A DNA stretch of 64,000 bases from Rhizobium indicum (lineage in GTDB: Bacteria; Pseudomonadota; Alphaproteobacteria; Rhizobiales; Rhizobiaceae). The stretch's first letter is position 1; each line of letters opens with the position of its first letter. The notes below the pieces were generated by a model, which had not been told where the DNA came from, searched no databases, and was given only the letters and a program-made list of their open reading frames with translations. Below are positions 1 through 8,171 of this stretch, piece by piece. The stretch covers positions 3,118,501 to 3,182,500 of the forward strand of contig NZ_CP054021.1 of the NCBI RefSeq assembly GCF_005862305.2. Reading direction: 5' to 3'. Both the position numbers and the translations under genes were made by a program.

Positions 1-282
1 GGACCAGGCGCAGATCTTGTAATCGGCGATCTTGTCGAAACGGTTGTCGGTTTTCGCCTTCCAGATCTCCATGGCACCTTCTTCCTTGAAGATGCGGATC
101 ATGATCGGCGAATTACGGTCCATGCCCTTGGCGGACATCTGAGCGAGGATATGGCTGGGAAGCGGCTGCTCGACCTTGTTCTTGACCTTGGAAAGATCGA
201 CCTGCGCGGTTTCCAACGCGTCATTGCAGCCGGACAGAGCCAGCGCCATGAGGGAGATATAGGCAAAATAACGTATGCGCAT
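1..282 (-). CDS. L,D-transpeptidase family lipoprotein, YafK type (N-terminal part, truncated by window edge)
   Basis: The first 94 codons are present; the gene runs off the left edge of the window. The N-terminus is a short hydrophobic signal ending in LALSGC, a lipobox with Cys19 as the probable lipidated residue. The region around residues 55-94 (PIMIRIFKEEGAMEIWKAK, then DYKICAWS) matches the start of the YafK/YkuD-type murein L,D-transpeptidase domain; the catalytic His/Cys lie outside the window. It probably acts on peptidoglycan in the periplasm. The start at 282 gives the complete lipoprotein signal. The family call rests on motif resemblance only. Confidence 0.7.
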   Translation of the reverse strand, partial: MRIRYFAYISLMALALSGCNDALETAQVDLSKVKNKVEQPLPSHILAQMSAKGMDRNSPIMIRIFKEEGAMEIWKAKTDNRFDKIADYKICAWS

Positions 283-478
283 CCCAACTAGCCCATAAAG
301 ATAATGCGACCCGGTCCGCCCATGGAGTCCAGGCATCAAACGGAATCATAGACGGTTTATACTTTACAAGTCCTTACCAGCCTATGACGTGCCTGGAACA
401 TCCCCGCAAGCGCGAATGCTACAGATAACATCAATGTGGCCAAGATTTGGCCCCAATCGATGAGAAACCGAATGTCCG

Positions 479-1432
479 TTAGAGATTGCGGCCCATGGCG
501 AGGAATTTCTGGCGGCGGTCGTTGCGCAGCTGTTCGCCGGAGCGGGGTGCCATCTCAGCCAGCGCACTGGCGATTACGTCGCCGGTTGCGGCTATCACGC
601 TGTCGGGATCGCGATGCGCGCCGCCGAGCGGCTCGGAAATGATGCCGTCGATAACGCCGAGCGACTTCAGGTCCTCGGCGGTGATCTTCATGTTGGTCGC
701 CGCTTCCCGGGCGCGGGTGGAATCGCGCCAGAGGATGGAAGCTGCCCCTTCGGGCGAGATGACGCTGTAGATCGAATGCTCGAGCATATAGACCTTGTTG
801 CCGGTGGCGATGGCGATGGCGCCGCCCGAGCCTCCTTCGCCGATGACGACGGAGACCAGTGGAACCTTGACGCCGAGACACATTTCCGTTGAGCGGGCGA
901 TCGCCTCGGCCTGGCCGCGCTCTTCGGCGCCGACGCCGGGATAGGCGCCTGCCGTATCCACCAGCGAAATCACCGGCAGGCCGAAACGATCGGCCATTTC
1001 AAGGATGCGGATCGCCTTTCGGTAGCCTTCCGGACGGGGGCTGCCGAAATTGTGCTTGATGCGGCTCTTGGTGTCGTTGCCCTTTTCCTGGCCGATGACG
1101 GCGACGGGTTGGCCGCGGAAGCGGGCAAGGCCCGCCTGGATCGCGGCATCCTCGGAAAATTTGCGGTCGCCGGCAAGCGGTGTGAATTCCTGGAACAGGG
1201 TCTTGGCGTAATCGATGAAATGCGGTCGCTGCGGATGGCGGGCGACCTGAGTCTTCTGCCAGGGATTGAGCTTGGAATAGATTTCGACGATCGCCTCACG
1301 GACGCGAACCTCCAGCCGGCCGATCTCATCGGTGGTGTCGATGCTCTCGTCTTCCGTTGCGAGCTTCTTCAGCTCGATGATCTTGCCTTCGAGGTCGGAG
1401 ATCGGCTTTTCGAAGTCGAGATAATTGTGCAT
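479..1432 (-). CDS. accA: Acetyl-CoA carboxylase carboxyltransferase subunit alpha
   Basis: 317 residues, the usual length. AccA with AccD transfers carboxyl from carboxybiotin to acetyl-CoA, giving malonyl-CoA for fatty acid synthesis. Visible family blocks are the [10 protein letters not shown] segment near residue 68, [11 protein letters not shown] near 133, and [15 protein letters not shown] near 158 followed by GEGGSGGA, which form the oxyanion/CoA pocket of the crotonase-like fold. The same frame stays open another 120 codons upstream into xerD, but [10 protein letters not shown] is the normal AccA start. It lies 62 nt downstream of xerD on the same strand, so cotranscription is possible. 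Confidence 0.96.
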   Translation of the reverse strand: MHNYLDFEKPISDLEGKIIELKKLATEDESIDTTDEIGRLEVRVREAIVEIYSKLNPWQKTQVARHPQRPHFIDYAKTLFQEFTPLAGDRKFSEDAAIQAGLARFRGQPVAVIGQEKGNDTKSRIKHNFGSPRPEGYRKAIRILEMADRFGLPVISLVDTAGAYPGVGAEERGQAEAIARSTEMCLGVKVPLVSVVIGEGGSGGAIAIATGNKVYMLEHSIYSVISPEGAASILWRDSTRAREAATNMKITAEDLKSLGVIDGIISEPLGGAHRDPDSVIAATGDVIASALAEMAPRSGEQLRNDRRQKFLAMGRNL

Positions 1433-1494
1433 GAGGTGCGTTTCCGTTCCTTGTGCCCGGGGCGTTTTCCTGGCTCCGCCCCATGTCGCCGGTC

Positions 1495-2448
1495 CTATTC
1501 GTGCTTTTTCGCCTGTTTGGCAAGGGGGTGATGCGTCTGGACAAGCTGCTGCAGCCTCTCTTCGAGGACATGTGTGTAGATCTGCGTGGTCGAAATGTCC
1601 GAATGGCCGAGGAGTTCCTGTACGACGCGCAGATCGGCGCCGTTGGCAAGCAGGTGGCTGGCAAAGGCGTGGCGCATGACATGCGGCGAGATCAGCGACG
1701 GCGTCAGGCCGGCGCGGATCGCGAGGTTCTTGAGGTCGCGGGCAAAAACCTGGCGCGGCAGGTATCCCTCCTTCGAGGCGGAGGGAAACAGCCACGGGCT
1801 TTCCTGCTGTTCCTTCACGGCTGCATTTTCGGCCGCCAGCAGGCGCCCGTAGGATTTCAGGGCTGATATTGCCGAATGCGACAGCGGCACCAGCCGCTCC
1901 TTGTTGCCCTTGCCACGGATCATCAGGAAACGGCCCTCCTGATCGAGCACGCGGGCGGGAAGCGAGACGAGTTCGCTGACCCGCATTCCGGTGGCATAGA
2001 GCAGCTCCAGCAACGCCAGCATGCGCAGGCGCTGCAACTGGCCCGGAGCCGGATCCTCGGCTTCGGCCTCGGCCTGCGAAAGCAGCCTGCCGACCTCGTC
2101 GACGCCCATCGTCTTCGGCAGCGGACGGCCCTTCTTCGGCGCGTCGAGAATGCCTGTGGGGTCGTCGGTCCTCAGGCCCTCGGCATAGAGGAACTTGTAG
2201 AACTGCCGCATGGCGGCAAGCCGGCGCGCCTGGGACGAGGGTTTGAAGCCCTTTCGGGCGAGCGAGGAGAGATAGGCGGCAAGATCGGCGGAGACGGCTT
2301 CTGTGAGCCGTATGCTGCGCTCCGTCAGGAAGGAGCGGACGTCGTCGAGATCGCGTTCATAGGATTGCAGCGTGTTGGCGGCAGCGCCGCGCTCGGCGCT
2401 CATCATCTCCAGGAAGGATTCCACATGGACGCGGCCGAGATCCACCAT
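1495..2448 (-). CDS. xerD: Tyrosine recombinase XerD
   Basis: 317 residues. Site-specific recombinase that with XerC resolves chromosome dimers at dif. The N-terminal SAM-like DNA-binding domain occupies about residues 1-100. The catalytic domain has Arg156 in ATGMRVSEL, a Lys near 181 in RGKGNKER, His256 and Arg259 in SPHVMRHAF, His282 in [10 protein letters not shown], and nucleophile Tyr291. The frame is open further upstream, but [13 protein letters not shown] at 2448 is the sensible start; it follows the stop of the 58-residue membrane protein gene by 5 nt, which suggests translational coupling. Confidence 0.93.
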   Translation of the reverse strand: MVDLGRVHVESFLEMMSAERGAAANTLQSYERDLDDVRSFLTERSIRLTEAVSADLAAYLSSLARKGFKPSSQARRLAAMRQFYKFLYAEGLRTDDPTGILDAPKKGRPLPKTMGVDEVGRLLSQAEAEAEDPAPGQLQRLRMLALLELLYATGMRVSELVSLPARVLDQEGRFLMIRGKGNKERLVPLSHSAISALKSYGRLLAAENAAVKEQQESPWLFPSASKEGYLPRQVFARDLKNLAIRAGLTPSLISPHVMRHAFASHLLANGADLRVVQELLGHSDISTTQIYTHVLEERLQQLVQTHHPLAKQAKKHE

Positions 2449-2453
2449 GCCGG

Positions 2454-2630
2454 TCACTTCCTGGTCGTGTCGATCGCGCCCGTCGCGGGCGGATTGACCC
2501 GCTCGGACGGAATGCGGATCGTCACGTCGCGCTGCTGCGGCTCCACGAAGGTCACAAGCGCCAGCATCGCTCCGTAGACCGTCCCGGCGAGGATCGCGCA
2601 GACGAACAGGAAACGGAACAGGGTCGGCAT
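2454..2630 (-). CDS. Small single-pass membrane protein (58 aa), function unknown
   Basis: A 58-residue ORF, starting [20 protein letters not shown], lies in a frame different from the open xerD extension over the same bases. It has one transmembrane segment (about residues 4-28), then a hydrophilic tail rich in Pro and Arg ending TTRK. A promoter-like sequence lies 28 nt upstream of the ATG and the stop is 5 nt before the xerD start, so it looks like the first gene of a small unit with xerD. I do not recognise a family; topology suggests N-in with a periplasmic tail. Confidence 0.7.
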   Translation of the reverse strand: MPTLFRFLFVCAILAGTVYGAMLALVTFVEPQQRDVTIRIPSERVNPPATGAIDTTRK

Positions 2631-2657
2631 CCAGCAACTCCTTCATGCTCTGCTTCT

Positions 2658-2686
2658 GTTATAAGAAGCCTATCTGCAAGTGCAAG
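2658..2686 (-). promoter_or_regulatory. Predicted sigma-70 promoter for the small membrane protein/xerD unit
   Basis: On the minus strand a -35 CTTGCA (2686-2681), a 17-nt spacer and a -10 TATAAC (2663-2658) fit the alphaproteobacterial housekeeping promoter pattern. A start near 2651 would leave a leader of about 20 nt before the ATG at 2630. It is arranged back to back with the aroK promoter. Confidence 0.6.
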
Positions 2687-2721
2687 AAGCGGTATTCAAG
2701 CCATGATTCCCTTGTCCGCGA

Positions 2722-2750
2722 CTTGACGCTCCATCTGCATTTGTCGATAC
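2722..2750 (+). promoter_or_regulatory. Predicted sigma-70 promoter for aroK-aroB
   Basis: CTTGAC at 2722-2727, a 17-nt spacer, and CGATAC at 2745-2750 match the alphaproteobacterial consensus CTTGAC-N17-CTATAT well in the -35 and acceptably in the -10. A start near 2757 would give a leader of about 22 nt to the ATG at 2779. Confidence 0.6.
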
Positions 2751-2778
2751 CGTTTGCAAACAAAGTGTGAATGGACCG

Positions 2779-3369
2779 ATGAGTGAACAACTGCTGACCG
2801 TTGCTGAAAGCTTGAAAGACAGAGCTCGCGCCGCGCTCGGTTCACGCAATCTCATCCTTGTCGGCCTGATGGGCGCCGGCAAATCCTCTGTCGGGCGCAT
2901 CGTCGCCAGCCAGCTCGCCATTCCCTTCATCGACAGCGATCTCGAGATCGAGCGGGTGTCGCGCATGACGATCGCCGAGCTTTTCGCCGCCTATGGCGAG
3001 CAGGAGTTCCGGGCGTTGGAAGCGCGGGTGATCAAGCGGCTGCTGAAGAGCGGGCCGCGTGTCGTCTCCACCGGAGGCGGCGCCTTCATCAACGACCGGA
3101 CGCGCAAGCATATCAAGAAGGGCGGTCTTTCCGTCTGGCTGAAGGCCGATCTCGACGTGCTCTGGGACCGGGTCGCCAAGCGCGACACACGGCCGCTGCT
3201 CAAGACCGAAAATCCGAAGCAGACGCTCGAGGGCCTGATGAATGCGCGTTATCCGATCTATGCGCAGGCCGATCTGACCGTGCTTTCGCGCGACGTCCGC
3301 AAGGAAATCATGGCCGACGAAGTCTTAAAGGCCTTGATCGAAGCTCAGAAAGAAAGTGCAGCGTCATGA
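2779..3369 (+). CDS. aroK: Shikimate kinase
   Basis: 196 residues. Phosphorylates shikimate with ATP, the fifth step of the chorismate pathway. Walker A GLMGAGKS at residues 29-36, the shikimate-binding DSDLEIE near 52, and STGGGAF near 99 are all present. An in-frame GTG at 2767 is possible, but ATG 2779 has a GGA-containing ribosome site just upstream and gives MSEQLLTVAE. The stop overlaps the aroB ATG (ATGA), so aroK and aroB are translationally coupled, an arrangement seen in many bacteria. Confidence 0.95.
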   Translation: MSEQLLTVAESLKDRARAALGSRNLILVGLMGAGKSSVGRIVASQLAIPFIDSDLEIERVSRMTIAELFAAYGEQEFRALEARVIKRLLKSGPRVVSTGGGAFINDRTRKHIKKGGLSVWLKADLDVLWDRVAKRDTRPLLKTENPKQTLEGLMNARYPIYAQADLTVLSRDVRKEIMADEVLKALIEAQKESAAS

Positions 3370-4496
3370 ATGCGATAACCTCCGCCTCCGCCATCCGAAC
3401 GGTGCATGTGCCGCTCGGCGAGCGCGCCTACGACATCCTGATCGGGCCGGGGCTGATTACGCGGGCCGGCGCCGAGATCGCCTCTCGCCTCAAGGGCCGC
3501 AAGGCGGCTGTTGTCACCGATGAAAATGTCGCGCCGCTCTATCTCAAAGCCCTGGTCGCAAGTCTGGATGAAGCAGGTATCGCCTCGGCTGAGGTCGTCC
3601 TGCCGGCCGGCGAGAAGACCAAGAGCTTCGAACATCTGATGACGGCCTGCGACAAGGTGCTGGAGGCGCGCGTCGAGCGCAATGATTACGTCATCGCGCT
3701 CGGTGGCGGGGTCATCGGCGATCTTTCGGGATTTGCGGCCGGCATCGTCCGTCGCGGCGTGCGCTTCGTGCAGGTACCGACCTCGCTGCTGTCTCAGGTC
3801 GATTCCTCGGTCGGCGGCAAGACCGGCATCAATTCCCGCCACGGCAAGAATCTGATCGGCGTCTTCCATCAGCCGGACCTGGTTCTGGCCGATACGGATG
3901 TGCTGAATTCGCTGAGCGAGCGCGAATTCCGCGCAGGTTACGCCGAGGTCGCGAAATACGGGTTGATCGACAAGCCGGATTTCTTTGCCTGGCTGGAAGC
4001 GAATTGGAAAGCGGTTTTTACCGGCGGCTCCGCGCGCATCGAGGCGATTGCCGCAAGCTGCCAGGCAAAGGCCGATGTCGTCGTTGCCGACGAGCGTGAG
4101 AATGGTCAGCGAGCGCTGCTCAATCTCGGCCATACCTTCGGCCACGCGCTGGAAGCGGCGACCGCCTATGACAGTTCTCGCCTCGTGCATGGCGAGGGCG
4201 TTTCGATCGGCATGGTGCTGGCGCACGAATTCTCCGCACGGATGAACCTTGCAAGCCCGGACGATGCGCGGCGCGTCGAGCGGCATCTGAAGGAGGTCGG
4301 CCTGCCGACCCGCATGTCCGACATTCCAGGCGACCTGCCGCCGGCCGAAACGCTGATGGACGCGATCGCCCAGGACAAGAAGGTCAAGAGCGGCAAGCTT
4401 ACCTTCATCCTGACACGCGGCATCGGCCAGTCCTTCGTCGCCGACGATGTTCCGGCGTCCGAAGTGATCAGCTTTCTCCGGGAAAAACACGCCTGA
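3366..4496 (+). CDS. aroB: 3-dehydroquinate synthase
   Basis: 376 residues, family length. Converts DAHP to 3-dehydroquinate using NAD+ and a divalent metal, step two of the shikimate pathway. The NAD-binding GGGVIGDLSGFAAG lies near residue 117, the DSSVGGKTGINS loop near 143, and the metal-ligand region LNLGHTFGHALE near 247 carries two of the His ligands. Overlaps aroK by four bases at its start and shares one base (TGATG) with the next gene, so the three genes form one tight unit. Confidence 0.96.
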   Translation: MNAITSASAIRTVHVPLGERAYDILIGPGLITRAGAEIASRLKGRKAAVVTDENVAPLYLKALVASLDEAGIASAEVVLPAGEKTKSFEHLMTACDKVLEARVERNDYVIALGGGVIGDLSGFAAGIVRRGVRFVQVPTSLLSQVDSSVGGKTGINSRHGKNLIGVFHQPDLVLADTDVLNSLSEREFRAGYAEVAKYGLIDKPDFFAWLEANWKAVFTGGSARIEAIAASCQAKADVVVADERENGQRALLNLGHTFGHALEAATAYDSSRLVHGEGVSIGMVLAHEFSARMNLASPDDARRVERHLKEVGLPTRMSDIPGDLPPAETLMDAIAQDKKVKSGKLTFILTRGIGQSFVADDVPASEVISFLREKHA

Positions 4497-5806
4497 TGTC
4501 GGTCGAAGGCGCTCTGGCATTTCTTTCGACATATTGGCCGGAGATCCTTTCGATCACGGCGCTCGTGTTCATGTCCGCCTTCTTTTCCGGCTCCGAGACC
4601 GCGTTGACCGCCGTTTCGCGCAGCCGTATCCATACGCTCGAGGTCAATGGCGACGAACGCGCCGGCCTCGTCCGGCAGTTGATCGAGCGGCGCGACCGGC
4701 TGATCGGCGCGCTGCTCATCGGCAACAATCTCGCCAATATCCTGTCCTCCTCGATCGCCACCAGCCTCTTCCTCGGGCTGTTCGGCAGTTCCGGCGTGGC
4801 GCTGGCGACGCTTGCGATGACCGTCATTCTGGTCATCTTCGCGGAAGTGCTGCCGAAGAGCTGGGCGATTTCGGCGCCTGAGCGCTTCGCACTCGCCATC
4901 GCGCTGCCGGCCAAGCTCTTCGTCGCCGTCGTCGGCCCGGTTTCCTCCTTCGTCAATGCGATCGTCCGGCAGATTCTTTCGCTGTTCGGCATCAATCTCT
5001 CACGCGAGACATCGATGCTGACGGCGCATGAGGAGCTGCGCGGCGCCGTCGATCTGCTGCACCGCGAGGGATCGGTGGTGAAGGCCGACCGTGACCGCCT
5101 CGGCGGCATACTCGATCTTAGCGAGCTCGAACTCTCCGACATCATGGTCCACCGCACCGCGATGCGGGCGATCAACGCCGACGATGCGCCGGAAGCGGTG
5201 GTGCGCGTCATCCTCGAAAGCCCCTATACGCGTATGCCGTTGTGGCGCGGCACGATCGACAACATCATCGGCGTCGTCCACGCCAAGGATCTGCTGCGGG
5301 CGCTCGCCGAGCCGAACATGGAGCCGCAGAACCTCGATATCGTGAAGATCGCGCAGAAGCCGTGGTTCGTGCCCGACAGCACCAACCTCGAGGACCAGCT
5401 CAACGCTTTCCTGCGCCGCAAGCAGCATTTCGCCGTCGTCGTCGATGAATATGGCGAGGTGCAGGGCATCGTCACGCTGGAGGATATTCTCGAGGAAATC
5501 GTCGGCGACATCTCCGACGAGCACGATATCGAAATACAGGGTGTGCGCCAGGAGGCCGACGGTTCCGTCGTCGTTGATGGCGGCGTGCCGATCCGCGACC
5601 TGAACCGCGCGCTCGACTGGAACCTGCCGGACGAGGAGGCGACGACGATCGCCGGACTCGTCATCCACGAATCGATGACCATCCCGGAAGAGCGCCAGGC
5701 CTTCACCTTCTACGGCAAGCGTTTCGTCGTCATGAAGCGGGAGAAGAACCGCATCACCAAGCTGCGCATCCGCCCGGCCGGGGAAGACGGCGCAAAGCCA
5801 GGCTGA
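4496..5806 (+). CDS. CorC/HlyC-type CNNM-domain transporter with CBS pair
   Basis: 436 residues. Domain order: an N-terminal CNNM/DUF21 membrane domain (about 1-180, starting after a segment SITALVFMSAFFSGSETALT), a CBS-domain pair (about 200-330, with GVVHAKDLL and VVVDEYGEVQGIVTLEDILE), and a C-terminal CorC_HlyC transporter-associated domain (about 350-425). Relatives are implicated in magnesium/cobalt efflux or resistance; the older name hemolysin is misleading. It shares a base with the aroB stop, so it is likely cotranscribed although functionally unrelated to aromatic synthesis. Confidence 0.9.
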   Translation: MSVEGALAFLSTYWPEILSITALVFMSAFFSGSETALTAVSRSRIHTLEVNGDERAGLVRQLIERRDRLIGALLIGNNLANILSSSIATSLFLGLFGSSGVALATLAMTVILVIFAEVLPKSWAISAPERFALAIALPAKLFVAVVGPVSSFVNAIVRQILSLFGINLSRETSMLTAHEELRGAVDLLHREGSVVKADRDRLGGILDLSELELSDIMVHRTAMRAINADDAPEAVVRVILESPYTRMPLWRGTIDNIIGVVHAKDLLRALAEPNMEPQNLDIVKIAQKPWFVPDSTNLEDQLNAFLRRKQHFAVVVDEYGEVQGIVTLEDILEEIVGDISDEHDIEIQGVRQEADGSVVVDGGVPIRDLNRALDWNLPDEEATTIAGLVIHESMTIPEERQAFTFYGKRFVVMKREKNRITKLRIRPAGEDGAKPG

Positions 5807-5853
5807 TTCTGCTTGGATCTTAGACGGCGAATGCCCATATGGGTTGCGTGCCG

Positions 5854-6138
5854 CTACCAGCGGGTCGGTTCATCAGGTGCAGCCGGTTCGACGGCCAGCG
5901 CATGCAGGCCGGCATCGAGCTCCGGTTTCAACAGGTCGGTGATGGCCCGGTGGCGCGCCAGCCGCGACATGCCGGCGAATTTTCCGGAAACGATCCTCAC
6001 CCGCATATGGGTTTCGCCGGTGCCCGTGATATCGGGCTGGTGGCCGGCATGCAGATGGCTTTCGTCGATGACGCTCAGGCGGTCGGGCGCGAAGGCTTCG
6101 ACAAGTTTTTCTTCGATGCGGGTTCGCAGGGTCATCAT
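5854..6138 (-). CDS. bolA: BolA family protein
   Basis: 94 residues. BolA proteins partner with monothiol glutaredoxins in iron-sulfur handling and some bind DNA. The KH-like core shows TRIEEKLVEAF at the N-terminus, the DESHLHAGH loop near residues 25-33 whose His residues are candidates for cluster binding, and the helix-turn segment MSRLARHRAITDLL near 55-68. An ATG one codon downstream (6135) is an equally possible start. Divergent from the J-domain gene, with about 100 nt between their starts. Confidence 0.88.
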   Translation of the reverse strand: MMTLRTRIEEKLVEAFAPDRLSVIDESHLHAGHQPDITGTGETHMRVRIVSGKFAGMSRLARHRAITDLLKPELDAGLHALAVEPAAPDEPTRW

Positions 6139-6239
6139 CCGGTCTTGCTGTTCGCGAAAAGGGTTCCTACCAAGCCAGCAACATTCCCGTTTGTCAATTC
6201 TTGTTGTCGCTTCGCGACAGCCCCATAATTAGCGCCGTC

Positions 6240-6857
6240 ATGAGACTTGATTCCAAATATTTCGATCGCATCCGAACACGCCGCAAACGCGAGCCAGAGA
6301 CAGAGCAGGCGCCGCCTACCTGTCAGTGGGACGGCTGCGACAAAAAGGGGGCGCATCGCGCTCCCGTCGGCCGCAATGCGGAAGGCCAGTTCTTTTTGTT
6401 CTGTTTCGAGCACGTCAAGGAATACAACAAGGGCTACAATTATTTCTCCGGTCTTTCGGACGGCGAGATCGCGCGTTACCAGAAAGAGGCGATCACCGGT
6501 CACCGGCCGACATGGACGGTCGGCGTCAACAAGGCGGCGAAGGACAGTCCGCTGCATTCGGAGATCCGCTCCGGCGCCTATACCCGCGTTCGCGATCCCT
6601 TCGGCTTCGTCAAGGAAGGCGGCAAGGGCAGCGGGCCGCGTTTTCCGCAGGCACGCAAGCTGAAATCGCTCGAAACCAAGGCCTTCGAAACGATGGGCCT
6701 CGACGCCAATGCGACATCGGCGGAGATCAAGAGCCGCTACAAGGAACTGGTGAAGAAACACCATCCGGATGCCAATGGCGGCGACCGCGGCTCGGAGGAG
6801 CGTTTCCGCGCCGTCATCCAGGCCTATCAATTGTTGAAGCAGAACGGTTTTTGTTAA
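6240..6857 (+). CDS. J-domain protein with N-terminal Cys-rich segment
   Basis: 205 residues. The C-terminal 55 residues form a J domain: KAFETMGLDANATSAEIK, then KELVKKHHPDANGGD with the HPD tripeptide needed to stimulate Hsp70 ATPase. The N-terminal part has CQWDGCDKKG and FLFCFEH, a CX4C...CX2H arrangement that may bind metal. No G/F-rich region or DnaJ substrate domain is present, so it is a class III (C-type) co-chaperone, probably a specialised DnaK partner. The ATG at 6240 was preferred to an upstream in-frame start because MRLDSKYFD begins the conserved-looking part. Confidence 0.85.
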   Translation: MRLDSKYFDRIRTRRKREPETEQAPPTCQWDGCDKKGAHRAPVGRNAEGQFFLFCFEHVKEYNKGYNYFSGLSDGEIARYQKEAITGHRPTWTVGVNKAAKDSPLHSEIRSGAYTRVRDPFGFVKEGGKGSGPRFPQARKLKSLETKAFETMGLDANATSAEIKSRYKELVKKHHPDANGGDRGSEERFRAVIQAYQLLKQNGFC

Positions 6858-7163
6858 TTCCCGTCCTTGCTCTTGGGCTTCAATCGGGTATGGTCCAAAT
6901 CGGCTGAGGCCGCAGGCAAACGCGGCTCATATTTGTGCGTTTTCCCGACATCGCCTCCGCCGACCTTCCGGACGCGGCGTTTCTTGTCCGGGACTCTTTC
7001 AAGAATGCTCGCACGCGGTCATTATCCCGCCGAGGTTTCGTTTCAGTCCCGGAGAGCATCGCCGACGTTCCGACCTGGACGGGCGCGGAATAAAAAACGC
7101 GGCGTCTGGGTTGCGACATGGCCTGAGACAGTATGGCCGGGTGGCATCACCCGCCTTGGAGAC
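6858..7163 (+). other. 306-nt gene-free leader region before cobS
   Basis: No convincing gene is present; open frames here are cobS extensions or shadows. I searched by eye for a cobalamin riboswitch and saw no B12 box. The only clear structure is a perfect 6-bp stem-loop at 7138-7153 just before the cobS ribosome site, listed separately. Confidence 0.5.
7138..7153 (+). promoter_or_regulatory. Stem-loop immediately upstream of the cobS ribosome-binding site
   Basis: CGGGTG, loop GCAT, CACCCG: a perfect 6-bp GC-rich hairpin ending 4 nt before the GGAG ribosome site (7158-7161) and 10 nt before the cobS ATG. It may affect translation initiation; no ligand-binding class is recognised. Confidence 0.35.
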
Positions 7164-8159
7164 ATGATGAGCAAGATCGACCTGGATATATCAGAACTGC
7201 CCGATACCACCGTTTCGGTCCGCGAGGCCTTCGGCATCGATTCCGACATCCGCGTTCCCGCCTACAGCAAGGGCGACGCCTATGTGCCGGACCTCGACAC
7301 CGACTACCTGTTCGACCGCGACACGACGCTCGCCATTCTCGCAGGCTTCGCCCATAACCGCCGCGTGATGATTTCTGGCTATCACGGCACGGGCAAGTCC
7401 TCGCATATCGAGCAGGTGGCGGCGCGGCTCAACTGGCCTTGCGTGCGCATCAATCTCGACAGCCATGTCAGCCGTATCGATCTCGTCGGCAAGGATGCGA
7501 TCGTCGTCAAGGACGGGCTGCAGGTCACCGAATTCAAGGACGGCATCCTGCCCTGGGCCTATCAGCACAATGTTGCGCTCGTCTTCGACGAATATGATGC
7601 CGGCCGTCCCGATGTGATGTTCGTCATCCAGCGCGTACTCGAATCCTCCGGTCGCCTGACGCTGCTCGACCAGAGCCGCGTCATCCGGCCGCACCCGGCA
7701 TTCCGCCTGTTTGCGACCGCAAATACGATCGGCCTCGGCGACACGACAGGCCTCTATCATGGTACGCAACAGATCAACCAGGCGCAGATGGACCGCTGGT
7801 CGATCGTCACCACGCTGAACTATCTGCCGCATGATCATGAAGTGAATATCGTCGCAGCCAAGGTGAAGAGCTTCGGCAAGGACAAGGGCGGCCGCGAGAC
7901 CGTTTCGAAGATGGTGCGCGTCGCCGACCTGACGCGCGCTGCCTTCATGAACGGTGATCTCTCCACCGTCATGAGCCCGCGCACGGTCATCACCTGGGCC
8001 GAAAATGCCGAGATCTTCGGCGATCTCGCCTTCGCCTTCCGCGTCACATTCCTCAACAAGTGCGACGAGCTGGAGCGTCCGCTGGTCGCCGAGCACTATC
8101 AGCGGGCCTTCGGCGTCGAGCTGAAGGAAAGTGCCGCCAATATCGTTCTCGGAGCTTGA
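7164..8159 (+). CDS. cobS: Cobaltochelatase subunit CobS
   Basis: 331 residues. AAA+ subunit of the aerobic ATP-dependent cobaltochelatase (CobN-CobS-CobT), which inserts cobalt into hydrogenobyrinic acid a,c-diamide. Walker A GYHGTGKS at residues 72-79, Walker [11 protein letters not shown] near 138-147, and a sensor-type [11 protein letters not shown] near 187. The sequence is nearly collinear with the well-known Pseudomonas denitrificans CobS. The tandem ATGs at 7164/7167 follow a GGAG site. It precedes cobT by 12 nt in the same direction; cobN is not in this window. Confidence 0.97.
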   Translation: MMSKIDLDISELPDTTVSVREAFGIDSDIRVPAYSKGDAYVPDLDTDYLFDRDTTLAILAGFAHNRRVMISGYHGTGKSSHIEQVAARLNWPCVRINLDSHVSRIDLVGKDAIVVKDGLQVTEFKDGILPWAYQHNVALVFDEYDAGRPDVMFVIQRVLESSGRLTLLDQSRVIRPHPAFRLFATANTIGLGDTTGLYHGTQQINQAQMDRWSIVTTLNYLPHDHEVNIVAAKVKSFGKDKGGRETVSKMVRVADLTRAAFMNGDLSTVMSPRTVITWAENAEIFGDLAFAFRVTFLNKCDELERPLVAEHYQRAFGVELKESAANIVLGA

Positions 8160-8171
8160 GACCGACCGATC

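Noticed and set aside
1433..1795. N-terminal extension of accA (438-residue version)
   Set aside because: Overlaps xerD and the residues are unlike carboxyltransferase alpha; the standard start at 1432 fits the family.
6858..7163. Cobalamin riboswitch before cobS
   Set aside because: No B12 box or adjoining conserved core is visible in the 306-nt leader.
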